NCBI RefSeq assembly: GCF_040958695.1
Contig: NZ_CP162599.1
Coordinates: forward strand, 1,646,001 to 1,710,000
Reading direction: 5' to 3'
Length of the DNA stretch: 64,000 nt
Source: Ornithinibacillus sp. 4-3
Lineage (GTDB): Bacteria; Bacillota; Bacilli; Bacillales; Amphibacillaceae
Below the pieces are notes generated by a model, which ran no database searches, was not told where the DNA came from, and was given only the letters and a program-made list of their open reading frames with translations. The position numbers were made by a program, and so were the translations under genes. The number at the start of each line of letters is the position of its first letter. The stretch's first letter is position 1. Positions 1 to 9,194 of this stretch are shown here, one piece after another.

Positions 1-658
1 GATTATTACAGATAATGGAACAAAGAATTTTGTTGTATCTGGAATTTACTCCAATATTTTAAATGGCGGTAAGACCGCAAAGGCAAATTTTTCAGATGAA
101 ACGGCTCCAACGATGTGGCTGAACTATTATATCAAGCTAAGTGATACCAGTCAGATTGCTGCAATCGCTGAAGAAATGTCACAAGCATTGCCTTTTGTAA
201 AAGTAACAGATGCCAATAATCATAAGCAGCAGGTATTCGGCACGACCATGGCGTCCATTAAAACTGTAGCAAAGGTTGCGTTGATTGTTGCTTTATTTAT
301 TACAGGATTAGTGAGTATATTATTTATGAAATTATTAGTGGCTAAGGATAAACCAGCCATTGCAATGTTAAAAGCAATTGGCTTCACCAATCAGGATCTT
401 GCTAATCAATACGCAGTTCGTGGAATTTTCATCTTAATCATTGGTGTTGCCGGAGGAAGTATCCTAGCAAGTACCTTGGGTGAATCGATCACAGGGATGG
501 CAATCTCCTTCTTTGGTGTGGATTCACTCACCTTTAGCAGTCATCCACTGATTTATTTGGGCTTTCCTGTATTGATGTTGTTTGTCACTTTGTTAGCTAC
601 TAAGCTCGGAACCAATCAAGCTGGGAAAATTACAATTGCAGAAAATATAAAGGAGTAA
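1..658 (+). CDS. FtsX-type ABC transporter permease, C-terminal part (runs off left edge)
   Basis: The frame is open from base 2, so the gene begins before the window; about 218 residues are visible. They hold an extracytoplasmic piece followed by three hydrophobic segments. The first is followed by a cytoplasmic stretch (DKPAIAMLKAIGFTNQDL) that matches the loop preceding the last helices in FtsX/MacB permeases. The stop lies three bases before the next start, so it is co-transcribed with the ATPase at 662. Such pairs export or extract lipophilic substrates or peptides from the membrane; the substrate here cannot be told. An internal ATG at 113 is not the true start because coding similarity continues upstream of it. 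Confidence 0.85.
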   Translation, partial: IITDNGTKNFVVSGIYSNILNGGKTAKANFSDETAPTMWLNYYIKLSDTSQIAAIAEEMSQALPFVKVTDANNHKQQVFGTTMASIKTVAKVALIVALFITGLVSILFMKLLVAKDKPAIAMLKAIGFTNQDLANQYAVRGIFILIIGVAGGSILASTLGESITGMAISFFGVDSLTFSSHPLIYLGFPVLMLFVTLLATKLGTNQAGKITIAENIKE

Positions 659-661
659 ATT

Positions 662-1420
662 ATGAAAAAAATAATAGATGGACAACAAATTCATAAGTCA
701 TTTGCTACGGACAAGAAAAAAGTTAATGTTCTTCGTGATGTATCTGTTAGCCTTTATGAAGGCGAGTTTATCTCTGTTATGGGACCTTCAGGATCAGGAA
801 AATCAACGCTACTCTATGCTTTGAGTGGAATGGATACAATTGATAGTGGCGAGGTAATATTTAATAGTCAATCTCTTACAGCATGTGGAGAAACAGAGTT
901 ATCAGATATTCGCAGACAACAAATGGGTTTTGTCTTTCAGCAACCAACATTTTTGAAAAATTTAACTATTATTGATAATATCGTACTTCCAGCAATGCGA
1001 GATAATCGAAAAAAGAGAAAATCAATCGTAAATAATGCGCAGCAGCTTTTGGAAAAAACAGGGATTGGTGATTTAGCCTATCGAATGCCAAATCAAGTGT
1101 CTGGAGGACAGCTACAAAGAGCGGGAATTTGTCGGGCTTTAATTAATGAACCGAAAATTATTTTTGGAGATGAACCAACTGGAGCACTAAATTCAAAATC
1201 TGCTGAGGAAATTATGAGGTATTTCCTTCAAACAAATCAAGCTGGCATGACGATTTTATTAGTGACACATGATGCGAAGGTTGCTGCTCAAAGCGAACGG
1301 GTATTATTTATGAAAGACGGGCAAATTGTCGATGAATTACAGTTAGGAAAGCTGTCGAATCAAGTTTTGGATAACCGAATAGAAAAAGTAACAAGGAAAA
1401 TGCTCAAGGTAGAGATGTAG
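662..1420 (+). CDS. ABC transporter ATP-binding protein (MacB/LolD type)
   Basis: 252 residues with all ABC motifs in order: Walker A GPSGSGKST near residue 42, Q-loop FVFQQP near 98, signature VSGGQLQRAGICRAL near 142, Walker B IIFGDEPTGAL near 166, and the switch His in LLVTHD near 202. The signature SGGQ and short length match the LolD/MacB/BceA class that pairs with FtsX-type permeases, as with the gene just upstream. It energises that permease at the inner face of the membrane. The last 25 residues are a basic tail. Followed by a long gap and a terminator, so it closes the operon. Confidence 0.9.
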   Translation: MKKIIDGQQIHKSFATDKKKVNVLRDVSVSLYEGEFISVMGPSGSGKSTLLYALSGMDTIDSGEVIFNSQSLTACGETELSDIRRQQMGFVFQQPTFLKNLTIIDNIVLPAMRDNRKKRKSIVNNAQQLLEKTGIGDLAYRMPNQVSGGQLQRAGICRALINEPKIIFGDEPTGALNSKSAEEIMRYFLQTNQAGMTILLVTHDAKVAAQSERVLFMKDGQIVDELQLGKLSNQVLDNRIEKVTRKMLKVEM

Positions 1421-1560
1421 ATCGTGCAGGCGCTACTCAAACACCTGAACTTAAACAAGTACATTTATTTTTTTATTAATTGCTTTTATAACTACTCTGA
1501 TTATTCGAACTGTTTAGTTAATGTTCGATTTGAGAATTAGTAATAATAGAGACTAACTGA

Positions 1561-1595
1561 AAAACCCTTTTGATTAATTATTCAAAAGGGTTTTT
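1561..1595 (+). terminator. Intrinsic terminator after the FtsX-type ABC operon
   Basis: Perfect inverted repeat AAAACCCTTTTGA / TCAAAAGGGTTTT with an 8-base loop, ending in a T run. It lies 140 bases after the ATPase stop. The gap 1421-1560 shows no recognisable gene. Confidence 0.85.
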
Positions 1596-1698
1596 ACTAT
1601 TTATTATAAAATACGGATAGAAAGTTGACTAAGCATATTTGAAGGTTAATCAAGATTTGGAGATCGATAACTTTTATTACAACATAGAGAATAATTCC

Positions 1699-1727
1699 TT
1701 GACTATATCCTTAGTTTAACTTATTCT
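1699..1727 (+). promoter_or_regulatory. SigA-type promoter of the 1778-3603 ABC operon
   Basis: TTGACT (1699-1704), 17-base spacer, TATTCT (1722-1727), about 50 bases before the first gene. The predicted start point falls inside the palindrome at 1733-1751. Confidence 0.7.
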
Positions 1728-1732
1728 ATTTA

Positions 1733-1751
1733 TAGACCGACAGTCAGTCTA
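1733..1751. promoter_or_regulatory. TetR-family operator
   Basis: TAGACCGACAGTCAGTCTA is a 19-base dyad with one mismatched pair around a central A. GACCGAC/GTCAGTC half sites are typical of TetR/AcrR-family operators. It sits directly after the -10 box, so a bound repressor would block initiation. No TetR-family gene is present in the window, so the regulator must be encoded elsewhere. Confidence 0.65.
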
Positions 1752-1777
1752 TTAAATTGTAAAAAGGAGAGGTGTAA

Positions 1778-1966
1778 ATGAATAACGTAGAAGTAATTAT
1801 CAAGGTATCGGAAAACTCTGGTGTTAACGTGAATGATTGTGAAAAGGTACTGAATGCGTTAGAGAATTTATTAGATGATGAATTATCTAATTCCAAAAGT
1901 ATGGCCGGGGCATTTGAAAAGATTTATAAACTGATGACTTACTTTAACAAAAAGGGAAGGACATAA
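1778..1966 (+). CDS. Small acidic protein, first gene of an ABC-2 operon
   Basis: 62 residues, good ribosome binding site (aaaggagaggtg). The sequence is helical and acidic (KVLNALENLLDDEL) and has a faint likeness to the N-terminal helices of HU-type proteins, but it is too short and lacks the DNA-binding arm; I do not assign a function. Its TAA overlaps the ATG of the ABC ATPase by one base, which implies translational coupling and a role tied to that exporter. It is the first gene after the TetR-type operator. Confidence 0.65.
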   Translation: MNNVEVIIKVSENSGVNVNDCEKVLNALENLLDDELSNSKSMAGAFEKIYKLMTYFNKKGRT

Positions 1967-2880
1967 TGGATCCTATTATTATGGTTAAGGATTTCACCAA
2001 AAGTTATGGAACATATCTTGCGGTTGATCATATTTCTTTTGAAGTGGAACGAGGTAGTATTTTCGCTTTTTTAGGACCTAATGGAGCTGGTAAAAGCACA
2101 ACGATAAATACGCTTTGTACGATACTAGATAAGACTGCAGGATCGCTAATGATTGATGGGAAAGAAATAGAACAAAATAAAGATTATATTCGTAGCATGA
2201 TAGGTGTTGTGTTCCAAGACCAAACGCTTGATATCAAAATGACAGTTGAAGAAAATTTAAAAATGCATGGGCATTTTTATAGTATCCCTAAATCGGTAAT
2301 TAACGAGAGAATTGATTTTGTACTTGATTTAGTTGAATTAACTAAATGGAAAAAGGCAGTTACTAGTAATTTATCGGGCGGAATGAAACGACGGGTAGAA
2401 ATAGCTCGTAGCTTGCTGCATTTACCAAAATTATTGTTTTTGGATGAACCGACAACAGGATTGGACCCTCAAACAAGGGCAAATATATGGGATTATATTG
2501 TCAAATTACAGAAGGAAGAGGATATTACTATCTTTTTAACAACGCATTATATAGATGAAGCTGAAATAAGTGATAAAGTAGCTATTATGGATCATGGAAA
2601 AATTATTGTTTTTGATGATCCAGAAACATTAAAAAAGCAATATACTCGCGATAAGGTAGTCATTTTAAGCTCAAATCCAAAACAATTAAGCGACTTACTC
2701 GAAAAATATGACTTAGTTTATGTTAAAGAAAAGAACCATTTCTCCTTAGAAGTAAATGATTTATCGATATTGACTAGGGTCATAAATGAACATCAATTAT
2801 CCATTATCGATTTTGAAGTTCGCAAAGGAACATTAAACGATGTTTTTCTCGAAATTACGGGAAAAGATATTAGGGAGTGA
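1966..2880 (+). CDS. ABC-2 exporter ATP-binding protein (DrrA type)
   Basis: 304 residues. Walker A GPNGAGKST near residue 38, Q-loop VFQD near 83, signature LSGGMKRRVEIARSLL near 137, Walker B LLFLDEPTTGLDP near 157, switch His TTHYIDEAE. The GGMKRR signature and the C-terminal extension of about 90 residues place it with the DrrA/NodI/daunorubicin-resistance class that pairs with ABC-2 permeases. It overlaps the small gene before it by one base and lies six bases before the permease. Probable job: energising drug or lipid export; the substrate is unknown. Confidence 0.9.
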   Translation: MDPIIMVKDFTKSYGTYLAVDHISFEVERGSIFAFLGPNGAGKSTTINTLCTILDKTAGSLMIDGKEIEQNKDYIRSMIGVVFQDQTLDIKMTVEENLKMHGHFYSIPKSVINERIDFVLDLVELTKWKKAVTSNLSGGMKRRVEIARSLLHLPKLLFLDEPTTGLDPQTRANIWDYIVKLQKEEDITIFLTTHYIDEAEISDKVAIMDHGKIIVFDDPETLKKQYTRDKVVILSSNPKQLSDLLEKYDLVYVKEKNHFSLEVNDLSILTRVINEHQLSIIDFEVRKGTLNDVFLEITGKDIRE

Positions 2881-2886
2881 ATATAA

Positions 2887-3603
2887 GTGCGTATTATAAC
2901 TGCATTATGTATGAGAAATATTAAATTGTTTCTAAGGAATCGAATTCAATTAATTTTAGTCTTAATCATGCCCTTTTTTTACTTATATTTATTAAGTACT
3001 ATTTTTAAAAGTACAAATATTTCTGATCCAACAAACTATGTACTATCAGGAATTGTAATCATCGTTGTATTTCAAACATCTCTAAATATTGCTACCTCAA
3101 CAATTGATGATATGGTATCAGGTTATATGAAGGAAGTGCTTGTAAGTCCGGCAAAGAGAATCCAAATAGTTCTCGGTCAAATTTTATCCTCGACGATTAT
3201 TGCTACATTGCAGGGGGTACTCATCTTGATTGTTGGTTATTTTATTGGTTTGAAATATGAATCTATATTTACACCACTTGCTGTCTTAGTATCCATGGTA
3301 TTTATTGGTCTTGTATTTTCGGCTTTTGGTTTGTTTCTGGCAGCCTCAATTAAAAATGCTCAAACCTTTCAAATTACTTCGATAGCAGTTACAACACCAA
3401 TTACATTTTTATGTGGAGTTTATGTACCTCTTAGTCTTCTTCCAAATGGTTTACAATTTATAGCTATGTTAAATCCGATGACATATGCTGCGTCTTTTTT
3501 TAGAGCATTGAGCTTAGAAAGGTTGTCTTTAATAACCTTTACTAAAGTAGATTTTTCAAAAATGGATCGAACACAAATAAGTAAGAATATTTATGAACAA
3601 TAA
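2887..3603 (+). CDS. ABC-2 type permease (DrrB type), apparently lacking its last helix
   Basis: 238 residues from a GTG start six bases after the ATPase stop. Five hydrophobic segments are visible (about residues 22-40, 52-70, 102-124, 134-156, 164-190) with the NPMTYA motif of ABC-2 permeases near 199. After LSLERL the sequence passes straight to a polar tail (FTKVDFSKMDRT). Relatives carry a sixth hydrophobic segment before such a tail; its absence suggests an in-frame internal deletion. The protein may be non-functional or the exporter may work differently. The family comparison is from memory. Confidence 0.8.
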   Translation: MRIITALCMRNIKLFLRNRIQLILVLIMPFFYLYLLSTIFKSTNISDPTNYVLSGIVIIVVFQTSLNIATSTIDDMVSGYMKEVLVSPAKRIQIVLGQILSSTIIATLQGVLILIVGYFIGLKYESIFTPLAVLVSMVFIGLVFSAFGLFLAASIKNAQTFQITSIAVTTPITFLCGVYVPLSLLPNGLQFIAMLNPMTYAASFFRALSLERLSLITFTKVDFSKMDRTQISKNIYEQ

Positions 3604-3657
3604 AATAACTGTGAAAGATTACTGAAAGCACTAGAGAAGGAAGAGAGGAGACTTTAA

Positions 3658-4302
3658 ATGAAAAAATTTAAATTAATTACCTTAGCAATAATTCCAATTA
3701 GTATTATTATCTTTTATATGTGGAGGTTTGCTTCACGAAAACGTGAAATACCTTGTCCATTTTGGTTACGAGGTCTAGTGGAGATTGATAATCCATTTAC
3801 CAAGGCTAATAAAGCTAGCGTTATTATTCGGCAATCTAACATTGAACCAGGAATGCATGTGATTGATTTTGGATGTGGTCCTGGTCGGCTTACGATTCCT
3901 CTAGCAGAGCGTGTTGGTGCTGATGGGAAAGTGTCAGCAGTTGATATTCAAGCTGAAATGTTAGCAAGAGTTGAGAAAAAGGCATCACACAGAAATCTGA
4001 AAAATATTCTATGTGTACAAGGAAGAATAGGAGAGGGAGAACTTCAAATTCCTCAGTCTGACCATGCTGTGATGGTGAGTGTTTTAGGAGAAATTCCAAA
4101 TAGGCAAGCGGCTTTTAATGAAATATTTAATCTGTTAAAGCCAGGTGGGGTACTAACTGTGGCAGAAACAATATTTGATCCACATTTCCAAAAGAAAGAA
4201 ACAGTTATCCAGTTTGCTAAACAAGCGGGATTTCAGGAAAAGGATTTTTCAGGTAATTGGTCAGCATACTCTGTGTTGCTGTCAAAACCAGTGATCAAAT
4301 AA
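3658..4302 (+). CDS. Membrane-anchored class I SAM-dependent methyltransferase
   Basis: 214 residues. An N-terminal hydrophobic segment (residues 5-22) is followed by a methyltransferase fold: motif I VIDFGCGPG near 62, an acidic motif II (AVDIQAEML) near 92, and KPGGVLTVAE near 160. The motif order fits the UbiE/Methyltransf_11 group. The gene has its own ribosome binding site (aagagaggag) and follows the ABC permease by 54 bases, so it may share the TetR-controlled transcript. The methyl acceptor cannot be deduced; a lipid or small amphiphile is plausible given the anchor. Confidence 0.8.
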   Translation: MKKFKLITLAIIPISIIIFYMWRFASRKREIPCPFWLRGLVEIDNPFTKANKASVIIRQSNIEPGMHVIDFGCGPGRLTIPLAERVGADGKVSAVDIQAEMLARVEKKASHRNLKNILCVQGRIGEGELQIPQSDHAVMVSVLGEIPNRQAAFNEIFNLLKPGGVLTVAETIFDPHFQKKETVIQFAKQAGFQEKDFSGNWSAYSVLLSKPVIK

Positions 4303-4309
4303 TCATAAA

Positions 4310-4345
4310 AAAGTCGAATTCCAGTGTGTAAAGGAATTCGACTTT
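4310..4345. terminator. Bidirectional intrinsic terminator
   Basis: Perfect 13-base arms AAAGTCGAATTCC / GGAATTCGACTTT around a 10-base loop, between convergent genes at 3658 (plus) and 4355 (minus); A/T runs flank both sides. Confidence 0.85.
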
Positions 4346-4354
4346 GAGTTATAG

Positions 4355-7300
4355 TTAAAACTTTACAATAAAAGAGATAGTTGTTCCTTGATCTATTGCA
4401 CTTTTAATCTGGAGGCCTCGTCCAAAATGTCTGATTAATCTTTGATTTGTATTGATAAGTCCAATACCTGTTCGGCTATTATTTTTTCTCTTTAATAAAT
4501 CTTTTAGTTGATCATCGCTCATTCCAACACCGTTGTCTTCAACAGCAATTTCTGCATAATCATCATAGACAGAAATTTTAATAATAACCTTTCCGCCTTT
4601 TATACGTTTCATAATTCCATGTCTTATAGCATTTTCAACGAGAGGTTGAATGGTTAAGAAAGGAATTTTTATGTCCTCATCTATATCGACCTGCCATTCT
4701 ACCTGTAGTCGATCTCCAAAACGCACTTTCTCGATATTGAGATACGAACGAATAATATTTAATTCATCTTCTATTGGTATAAGCTCGTCAATATTTTGTA
4801 ATCGAAGCTTACTTCTTAGAAATTCGCTTAGCTCATGTAATAAATCATTCATTTTATTTAAGTCAATTGCACTTAAAGCAATGATCGAATTCAATGTATT
4901 AAATAAGAAATGAGGCTGAATTTGAGACTGTAACCATGCGGACTCCAATTGTAATTGTTCTCGAACCGAAATTTTCATCATAGCAAGCGTGTTAACTCTA
5001 GATCTCAATTCCAACATTTCAACAGGTTTCGTTACATAGTCATTAGCTCCAGCTAAGAAACCGGCCTGCACATCTCTTGGATCACTTCTAGCAGTAAGTA
5101 ACAGAATAGGGAGTTCTGTAATAGTATAACGCTCACGAATTTTCTTCGTTAACTCATATCCCGACATTTGTGGTAGCATTACATCAGAAATGACTAAATT
5201 CCATTCTTTTTTTACTAATTTTTTAAGTGCTTCTTTACCACTCATAGCTGTAGTAATTTCATATTGCTCAGCAGATAAAATGGATTGCATAACCTGTAAA
5301 TTTATTGGATCATCATCTACAATTAGTATAGCTAATTGGTTTTTTGGCGTTTGTTGTAGTTGGGATAGACCTAACCTATTTGCGATTTCTATCTCTGTTA
5401 AATCACTAGAAGGCTCCAATAAATAATTAGTTGAGTCTTGCACAGAGTTAACCATTTTTTCCTCGCTATCCTTATCAAATGTAGCTAACGGTAAAGTAAA
5501 GGTAAAGGTTGAACCATCTCCAGGAGTTGAAGTTACTTCCATTTCTCCACCATGGAGTTCTACTAATTGTTTACTAATACTTAATCCTAAACCGAATCCA
5601 CCTTCAATCATTGATTCATCTGTTACTTGTTCATAAGGTTGGAATAAACGCTGGAGAAACTTTTTATCCATGCCTTTTCCTGTATCAACAATACTAATTA
5701 AGGCTTTATCATCTTTAATAGCTGCACGAATGCTAATGGTACCTTCATCAGTGAATTTGATTGCATTATGAAGTAAGTTAAAAATCACTTGTACAATTCG
5801 ATTCTCATCTGCATTCACAGGTGGAAAATCCTCTGGAATTTGATTTATGATTTTCACTGGTTTGACTTCAACAGTAAATTGCAATAAATCAATAACTCCA
5901 GTCACAACCGGCTGTAATACAATATTCTTTTTCTGAAGGAGGGGGCGTCCTTCTTTCAAATGGGCTACATCAAGTAAATCATTTAATAATAATGACATTC
6001 TTCTTCCAACCGTTAAAATGGTTTCAAGTTCATAAATACTTTGATCTTTCAATACCCGTTTTTCCCGAAGTAGAACAGATTGCGACATATTAATCATTCC
6101 ATGAAGCGGATTTTTAAATTCATGGGAAGTATTTGCCAAAAATTGATCTTTCTGTTCATTCATTTTTTGTAATTGAGTAGCTAATTTCTCTGTCTTAGAA
6201 TGTGTTAAGAAATAATTTCTTAACCAAATAGATGCAAAAAGACCTATGGCAATGATTAAATCAAATGGATAATAAGTTACGCTTATTCCAATTTCTCTCC
6301 AGTAAATAAGCCATGCAAAGTGATGAAGGGCTGCAATAAAAGAGAATAATAATAAAGTATTTTCCGTAACATCCTTATATATGGTTTTTACAATTGCAGT
6401 AATAGCAACCAATATTGCAATCCCAGCTAATAAATAATAAACAGGAAACATGGCAATGACTTGGCTAGGTGTTAAAAACAAGGTTATGATAGAAACTCCA
6501 ATACTTATAATCGAAAAGAACGGATTTATTTTATCCCAATATGGAACCCTAAAATGATTTGTACATTGTAATAATGCTAAACAGACAATAGGAACCGTAG
6601 CATTTGCTATTCGGAAATCCCAATCATATCCAATATAAAATAATAAATGAAATAATTTCTCATCACTACTAAATAAATTCATTATGGCAAGACAAAATAC
6701 TAATACAGAAAAATAAACAAGTCTTTTATCCCGATTACCTAGAAAAAATAAAATAAGAGAATAAATTGAATGCATTAAAAATATAGCAATAGCTACTACT
6801 TGCATAGCTATGGAAAATGTTCGATCCTTGGAAACTGCCTCTTCTGATCCAAATTTAATCGAACGAATAATTCCACTCTGTCTAATATCCTTGAAATTTG
6901 CCGCTTGAATAACAAGCTCAATCAAACCATTCTCATCTGGAGAAAAGGTCGTTAAATAAGGCAGGTTTTTAGCATGATAATCTTCCTTTGTTTCCCCAAC
7001 TTCACCTGATCCAGCCAGCAACCTTCCGTTCACATAGACTTCAGAAGAACTACGAACACTTGGTACATGGACACTATAATTTGTTTCATCTTCTAGATCT
7101 ACATAGATGCGTAAACGATAAGAACCATATCCATATGGACTTGGTTTCTCACTATTAAGCTTTTCATTCCATCTACCAGGTACTTGAATAAATTCGCTTG
7201 TTTGTTCACTAGTACTTATTTCTTCTTCATGATCTATTAACCATTGAGAAGGGTAGAATTCCCACTCACCATCAAGTAATAAAACTTCATCAGCTTTCCC

Positions 7301-7441
7301 ATGCCAATTCAGTAAATATAATTCACCATTCTCTATAGATATATCAGAAGGATTATGAAATGTATTCATCCATAAAAAACGAGACCCTGATAAAACAATT
7401 ACAAATATAATAGATACTAATAAAAAGTATTTTTTTCTCAT
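4355..7441 (-). CDS. 7TMR hybrid sensor kinase with two kinase modules (HisKA-REC-LytS-type)
   Basis: 1028 residues. Signal/anchor helix 5-24; an extracytoplasmic beta-rich sensor about 30-205 (7TMR-DISM extracellular type); seven hydrophobic segments about 208-408; coiled coil; HisKA with phosphoacceptor His440 (SHEFKNPLHG); HATPase with N box NLLHNAIKF near 556, DTGKGM near 586 and GFGLGLS near 615; receiver domain 702-820 with DDD near 710, phospho-acceptor Asp753 and Lys near 806; then a second kinase of the LytS/His_kinase family with His844 in QIQPHFLFNTL and a second HATPase (NAIRHG near 938, DNGVGM near 969). No cognate response regulator gene is next to it. The gene stands alone between terminators. 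Stimulus unknown. Confidence 0.92.
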   Translation of the reverse strand: MRKKYFLLVSIIFVIVLSGSRFLWMNTFHNPSDISIENGELYLLNWHGKADEVLLLDGEWEFYPSQWLIDHEEEISTSEQTSEFIQVPGRWNEKLNSEKPSPYGYGSYRLRIYVDLEDETNYSVHVPSVRSSSEVYVNGRLLAGSGEVGETKEDYHAKNLPYLTTFSPDENGLIELVIQAANFKDIRQSGIIRSIKFGSEEAVSKDRTFSIAMQVVAIAIFLMHSIYSLILFFLGNRDKRLVYFSVLVFCLAIMNLFSSDEKLFHLLFYIGYDWDFRIANATVPIVCLALLQCTNHFRVPYWDKINPFFSIISIGVSIITLFLTPSQVIAMFPVYYLLAGIAILVAITAIVKTIYKDVTENTLLLFSFIAALHHFAWLIYWREIGISVTYYPFDLIIAIGLFASIWLRNYFLTHSKTEKLATQLQKMNEQKDQFLANTSHEFKNPLHGMINMSQSVLLREKRVLKDQSIYELETILTVGRRMSLLLNDLLDVAHLKEGRPLLQKKNIVLQPVVTGVIDLLQFTVEVKPVKIINQIPEDFPPVNADENRIVQVIFNLLHNAIKFTDEGTISIRAAIKDDKALISIVDTGKGMDKKFLQRLFQPYEQVTDESMIEGGFGLGLSISKQLVELHGGEMEVTSTPGDGSTFTFTLPLATFDKDSEEKMVNSVQDSTNYLLEPSSDLTEIEIANRLGLSQLQQTPKNQLAILIVDDDPINLQVMQSILSAEQYEITTAMSGKEALKKLVKKEWNLVISDVMLPQMSGYELTKKIRERYTITELPILLLTARSDPRDVQAGFLAGANDYVTKPVEMLELRSRVNTLAMMKISVREQLQLESAWLQSQIQPHFLFNTLNSIIALSAIDLNKMNDLLHELSEFLRSKLRLQNIDELIPIEDELNIIRSYLNIEKVRFGDRLQVEWQVDIDEDIKIPFLTIQPLVENAIRHGIMKRIKGGKVIIKISVYDDYAEIAVEDNGVGMSDDQLKDLLKRKNNSRTGIGLINTNQRLIRHFGRGLQIKSAIDQGTTISFIVKF

Positions 7442-7618
7442 TTAATCATCCAACGAATCATCCCGCAGAACCCTTTCTAAAATTTCTACTATCAAACATT
7501 TATCTATTTATCTAATATACTATATTTTAATACTGGAAAACGATAGACAATAGTAATTTATAAATGTTTTTGATAAACGGGTGGGTTAAGTGAGATATTA
7601 TTCATCTTGGGCTTTTTG

Positions 7619-7664
7619 GAAAGTTACTCTCCCCAGTGTGCTCAGTAGGGAAGAGTAGACTTTC
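7619..7664. repeat. Imperfect hairpin between the hybrid kinase and glnA
   Basis: Arms starting GAAAGTTACTCT and ending AGAGTAGACTTTC pair with few mismatches around a GC-rich top (CCC/GGG). No T run follows on either strand, so it is not a standard terminator. Function unknown. Confidence 0.45.
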
Positions 7665-7686
7665 TAAAAAAACTTTATTATTTTTA

Positions 7687-7715
7687 TTGACTCTGTAATT
7701 TATTTGCGATATATT
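7687..7715 (+). promoter_or_regulatory. SigA-like promoter, first of a tandem pair facing the 3' end of glnA
   Basis: TTGACT (7687-7692), 17-base spacer, TATATT (7710-7715). The block around it resembles the second copy 86 bases downstream. It points rightward, away from the kinase and into the antisense of glnA; no gene on the plus strand follows. Confidence 0.5.
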
Positions 7716-7772
7716 AGGTTTTCTATCTACATACAAGTTTGGGATGTGTTTATATAATTTTTTATTTTTTTA

Positions 7773-7801
7773 TTGACACAGTTAATAACTTACGATATAT
7801 T
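7773..7801 (+). promoter_or_regulatory. SigA-like promoter, second of the tandem pair
   Basis: TTGACA (7773-7778), 17-base spacer ending in acga, TATATT (7796-7801). Start would be near 7808, about 40 bases before the glnA stop codon, on the opposite strand. Confidence 0.5.
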
Positions 7802-7848
7802 AGAATTTCCCGATTCGTTCTATAAAGTAAGTTATTACTTTAAAAACG

Positions 7849-9147
7849 TTAACGATAGTATTCTTTTTCCCAATCTGTAACGTAAACACGATAAGCATCC
7901 CATTCTTTCTTTTTGCTTTTTAAATAACATTCGAATGCATGGTTACCGAGAATTTCTTTAATTAGTGTATCTTGTTTCATAAGATCTAATGCTTCTATCA
8001 ATGTGCCAGGTAAAGTCTCAATGTCTTTCATTTCAGATTCAGATACGTGATATAAGTTTTCATATCGAGGATTAGGTATTTTTGATTTTTGTTTAATCCC
8101 TTCTAGACCTGAACGAATTAATACAGCTAATGCTAAGTATGGATTTGCACTAGGATCTGGATTTCTGATTTCAACACGAGTTCCATTTCCACGAGCAGCA
8201 GGAATGCGAATCGTACAAGTACGGTTTGATGGACTCCAGGCTATATATACAGGTGCTTCATATCCAGGTATTAGACGCTTATATGAATTTACTGTTGGGT
8301 TAGTAATTGCAGCATTTGATTTTGCATGTTCTAATATACCAGCGATAAAGTGTTTTGCAGTTTCGGAAAGACCTAGTTCATCCGATTTATCATAGAATGC
8401 ATTTTCTCCATCTTTAAATAACGAAATATGACTATGCATGCCACTACCATTATCCTTGTTTAAAGGCTTTGGCATAAAAATCGCTTCTAGATCATGTTTA
8501 TCAGCAATATTTTTTACAACCCATTTAAAAGTTTGAATAAAATCAGCCGTTTTTAAAGCATCCTCATATTTCCAATCAATTTCATGTTGTCCTGCCGCTA
8601 CTTCATGGTGACTGGCTTCCACTTCAAAACCTAATTCTTCCAACATTAAAACAATTTCACGTCGACAATGGATACCTTTGTCTGACGGAGCTAAATCAAA
8701 GTATTCACCATCATCATTCACTTCATCTGTTCCTTTTTTGAAAAGAAAAAATTCTGGTTCTGGTCCTACAAAAGGTTCATATCCCAATTCTCTTGCCTCT
8801 TCAATAACCTTTTTTAACATACTTCGTGGATCTCCTTCAAAAGGAGTAGCGTCTGGGTGGTGCACACTACAGATTAGACGTGCTACTTTTGCGTTGCCTT
8901 CTAATTCAGAGGGGAGAATACACCAAGTATCTAGATCAGGGAATAAATACATATCACTATTTTCAATACTCGCAAATCCTTCAATAGATGAGCCATCAAA
9001 CATAATTTGATTGCTTAAGATTTTCTCCAATTGACTTGACGGCACCTCAATGTTTTTGGACGTACCAAATAAGTCTGTGAACTCCAATCGAATAAAACGT
9101 ATCGATTCTTCTTCGACTTCATTTAAAATCTCTTCTTTTGTACTCAT
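7849..9147 (-). CDS. glnA: Glutamine synthetase, type I
   Basis: 432 residues, close to the usual 440-445 of Firmicutes GSI-alpha. It makes glutamine from glutamate, ammonia and ATP in the cytoplasm as a dodecamer. Visible signatures: [10 protein letters not shown] (N-terminal loop that completes the neighbour's active site), GPEPEFF and [12 protein letters not shown] (metal and glutamate site), NGSGMHSH (ATP site), [10 protein letters not shown], and RIPAARG. There is no glnR beside it, unlike the usual glnR-glnA operon of bacilli, and no clear GlnR/TnrA box was found upstream, so this may be an extra copy. Divergent from pyrG. Start chosen at ATG with gaaagga-type ribosome binding site about nine bases upstream. 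Confidence 0.95.
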   Translation of the reverse strand: MSTKEEILNEVEEESIRFIRLEFTDLFGTSKNIEVPSSQLEKILSNQIMFDGSSIEGFASIENSDMYLFPDLDTWCILPSELEGNAKVARLICSVHHPDATPFEGDPRSMLKKVIEEARELGYEPFVGPEPEFFLFKKGTDEVNDDGEYFDLAPSDKGIHCRREIVLMLEELGFEVEASHHEVAAGQHEIDWKYEDALKTADFIQTFKWVVKNIADKHDLEAIFMPKPLNKDNGSGMHSHISLFKDGENAFYDKSDELGLSETAKHFIAGILEHAKSNAAITNPTVNSYKRLIPGYEAPVYIAWSPSNRTCTIRIPAARGNGTRVEIRNPDPSANPYLALAVLIRSGLEGIKQKSKIPNPRYENLYHVSESEMKDIETLPGTLIEALDLMKQDTLIKEILGNHAFECYLKSKKKEWDAYRVYVTDWEKEYYR

Positions 9148-9194
9148 GTCTCTTTCACTCCTTTTGATTTGAGGTTAGATTTTTAAATGAAAAT

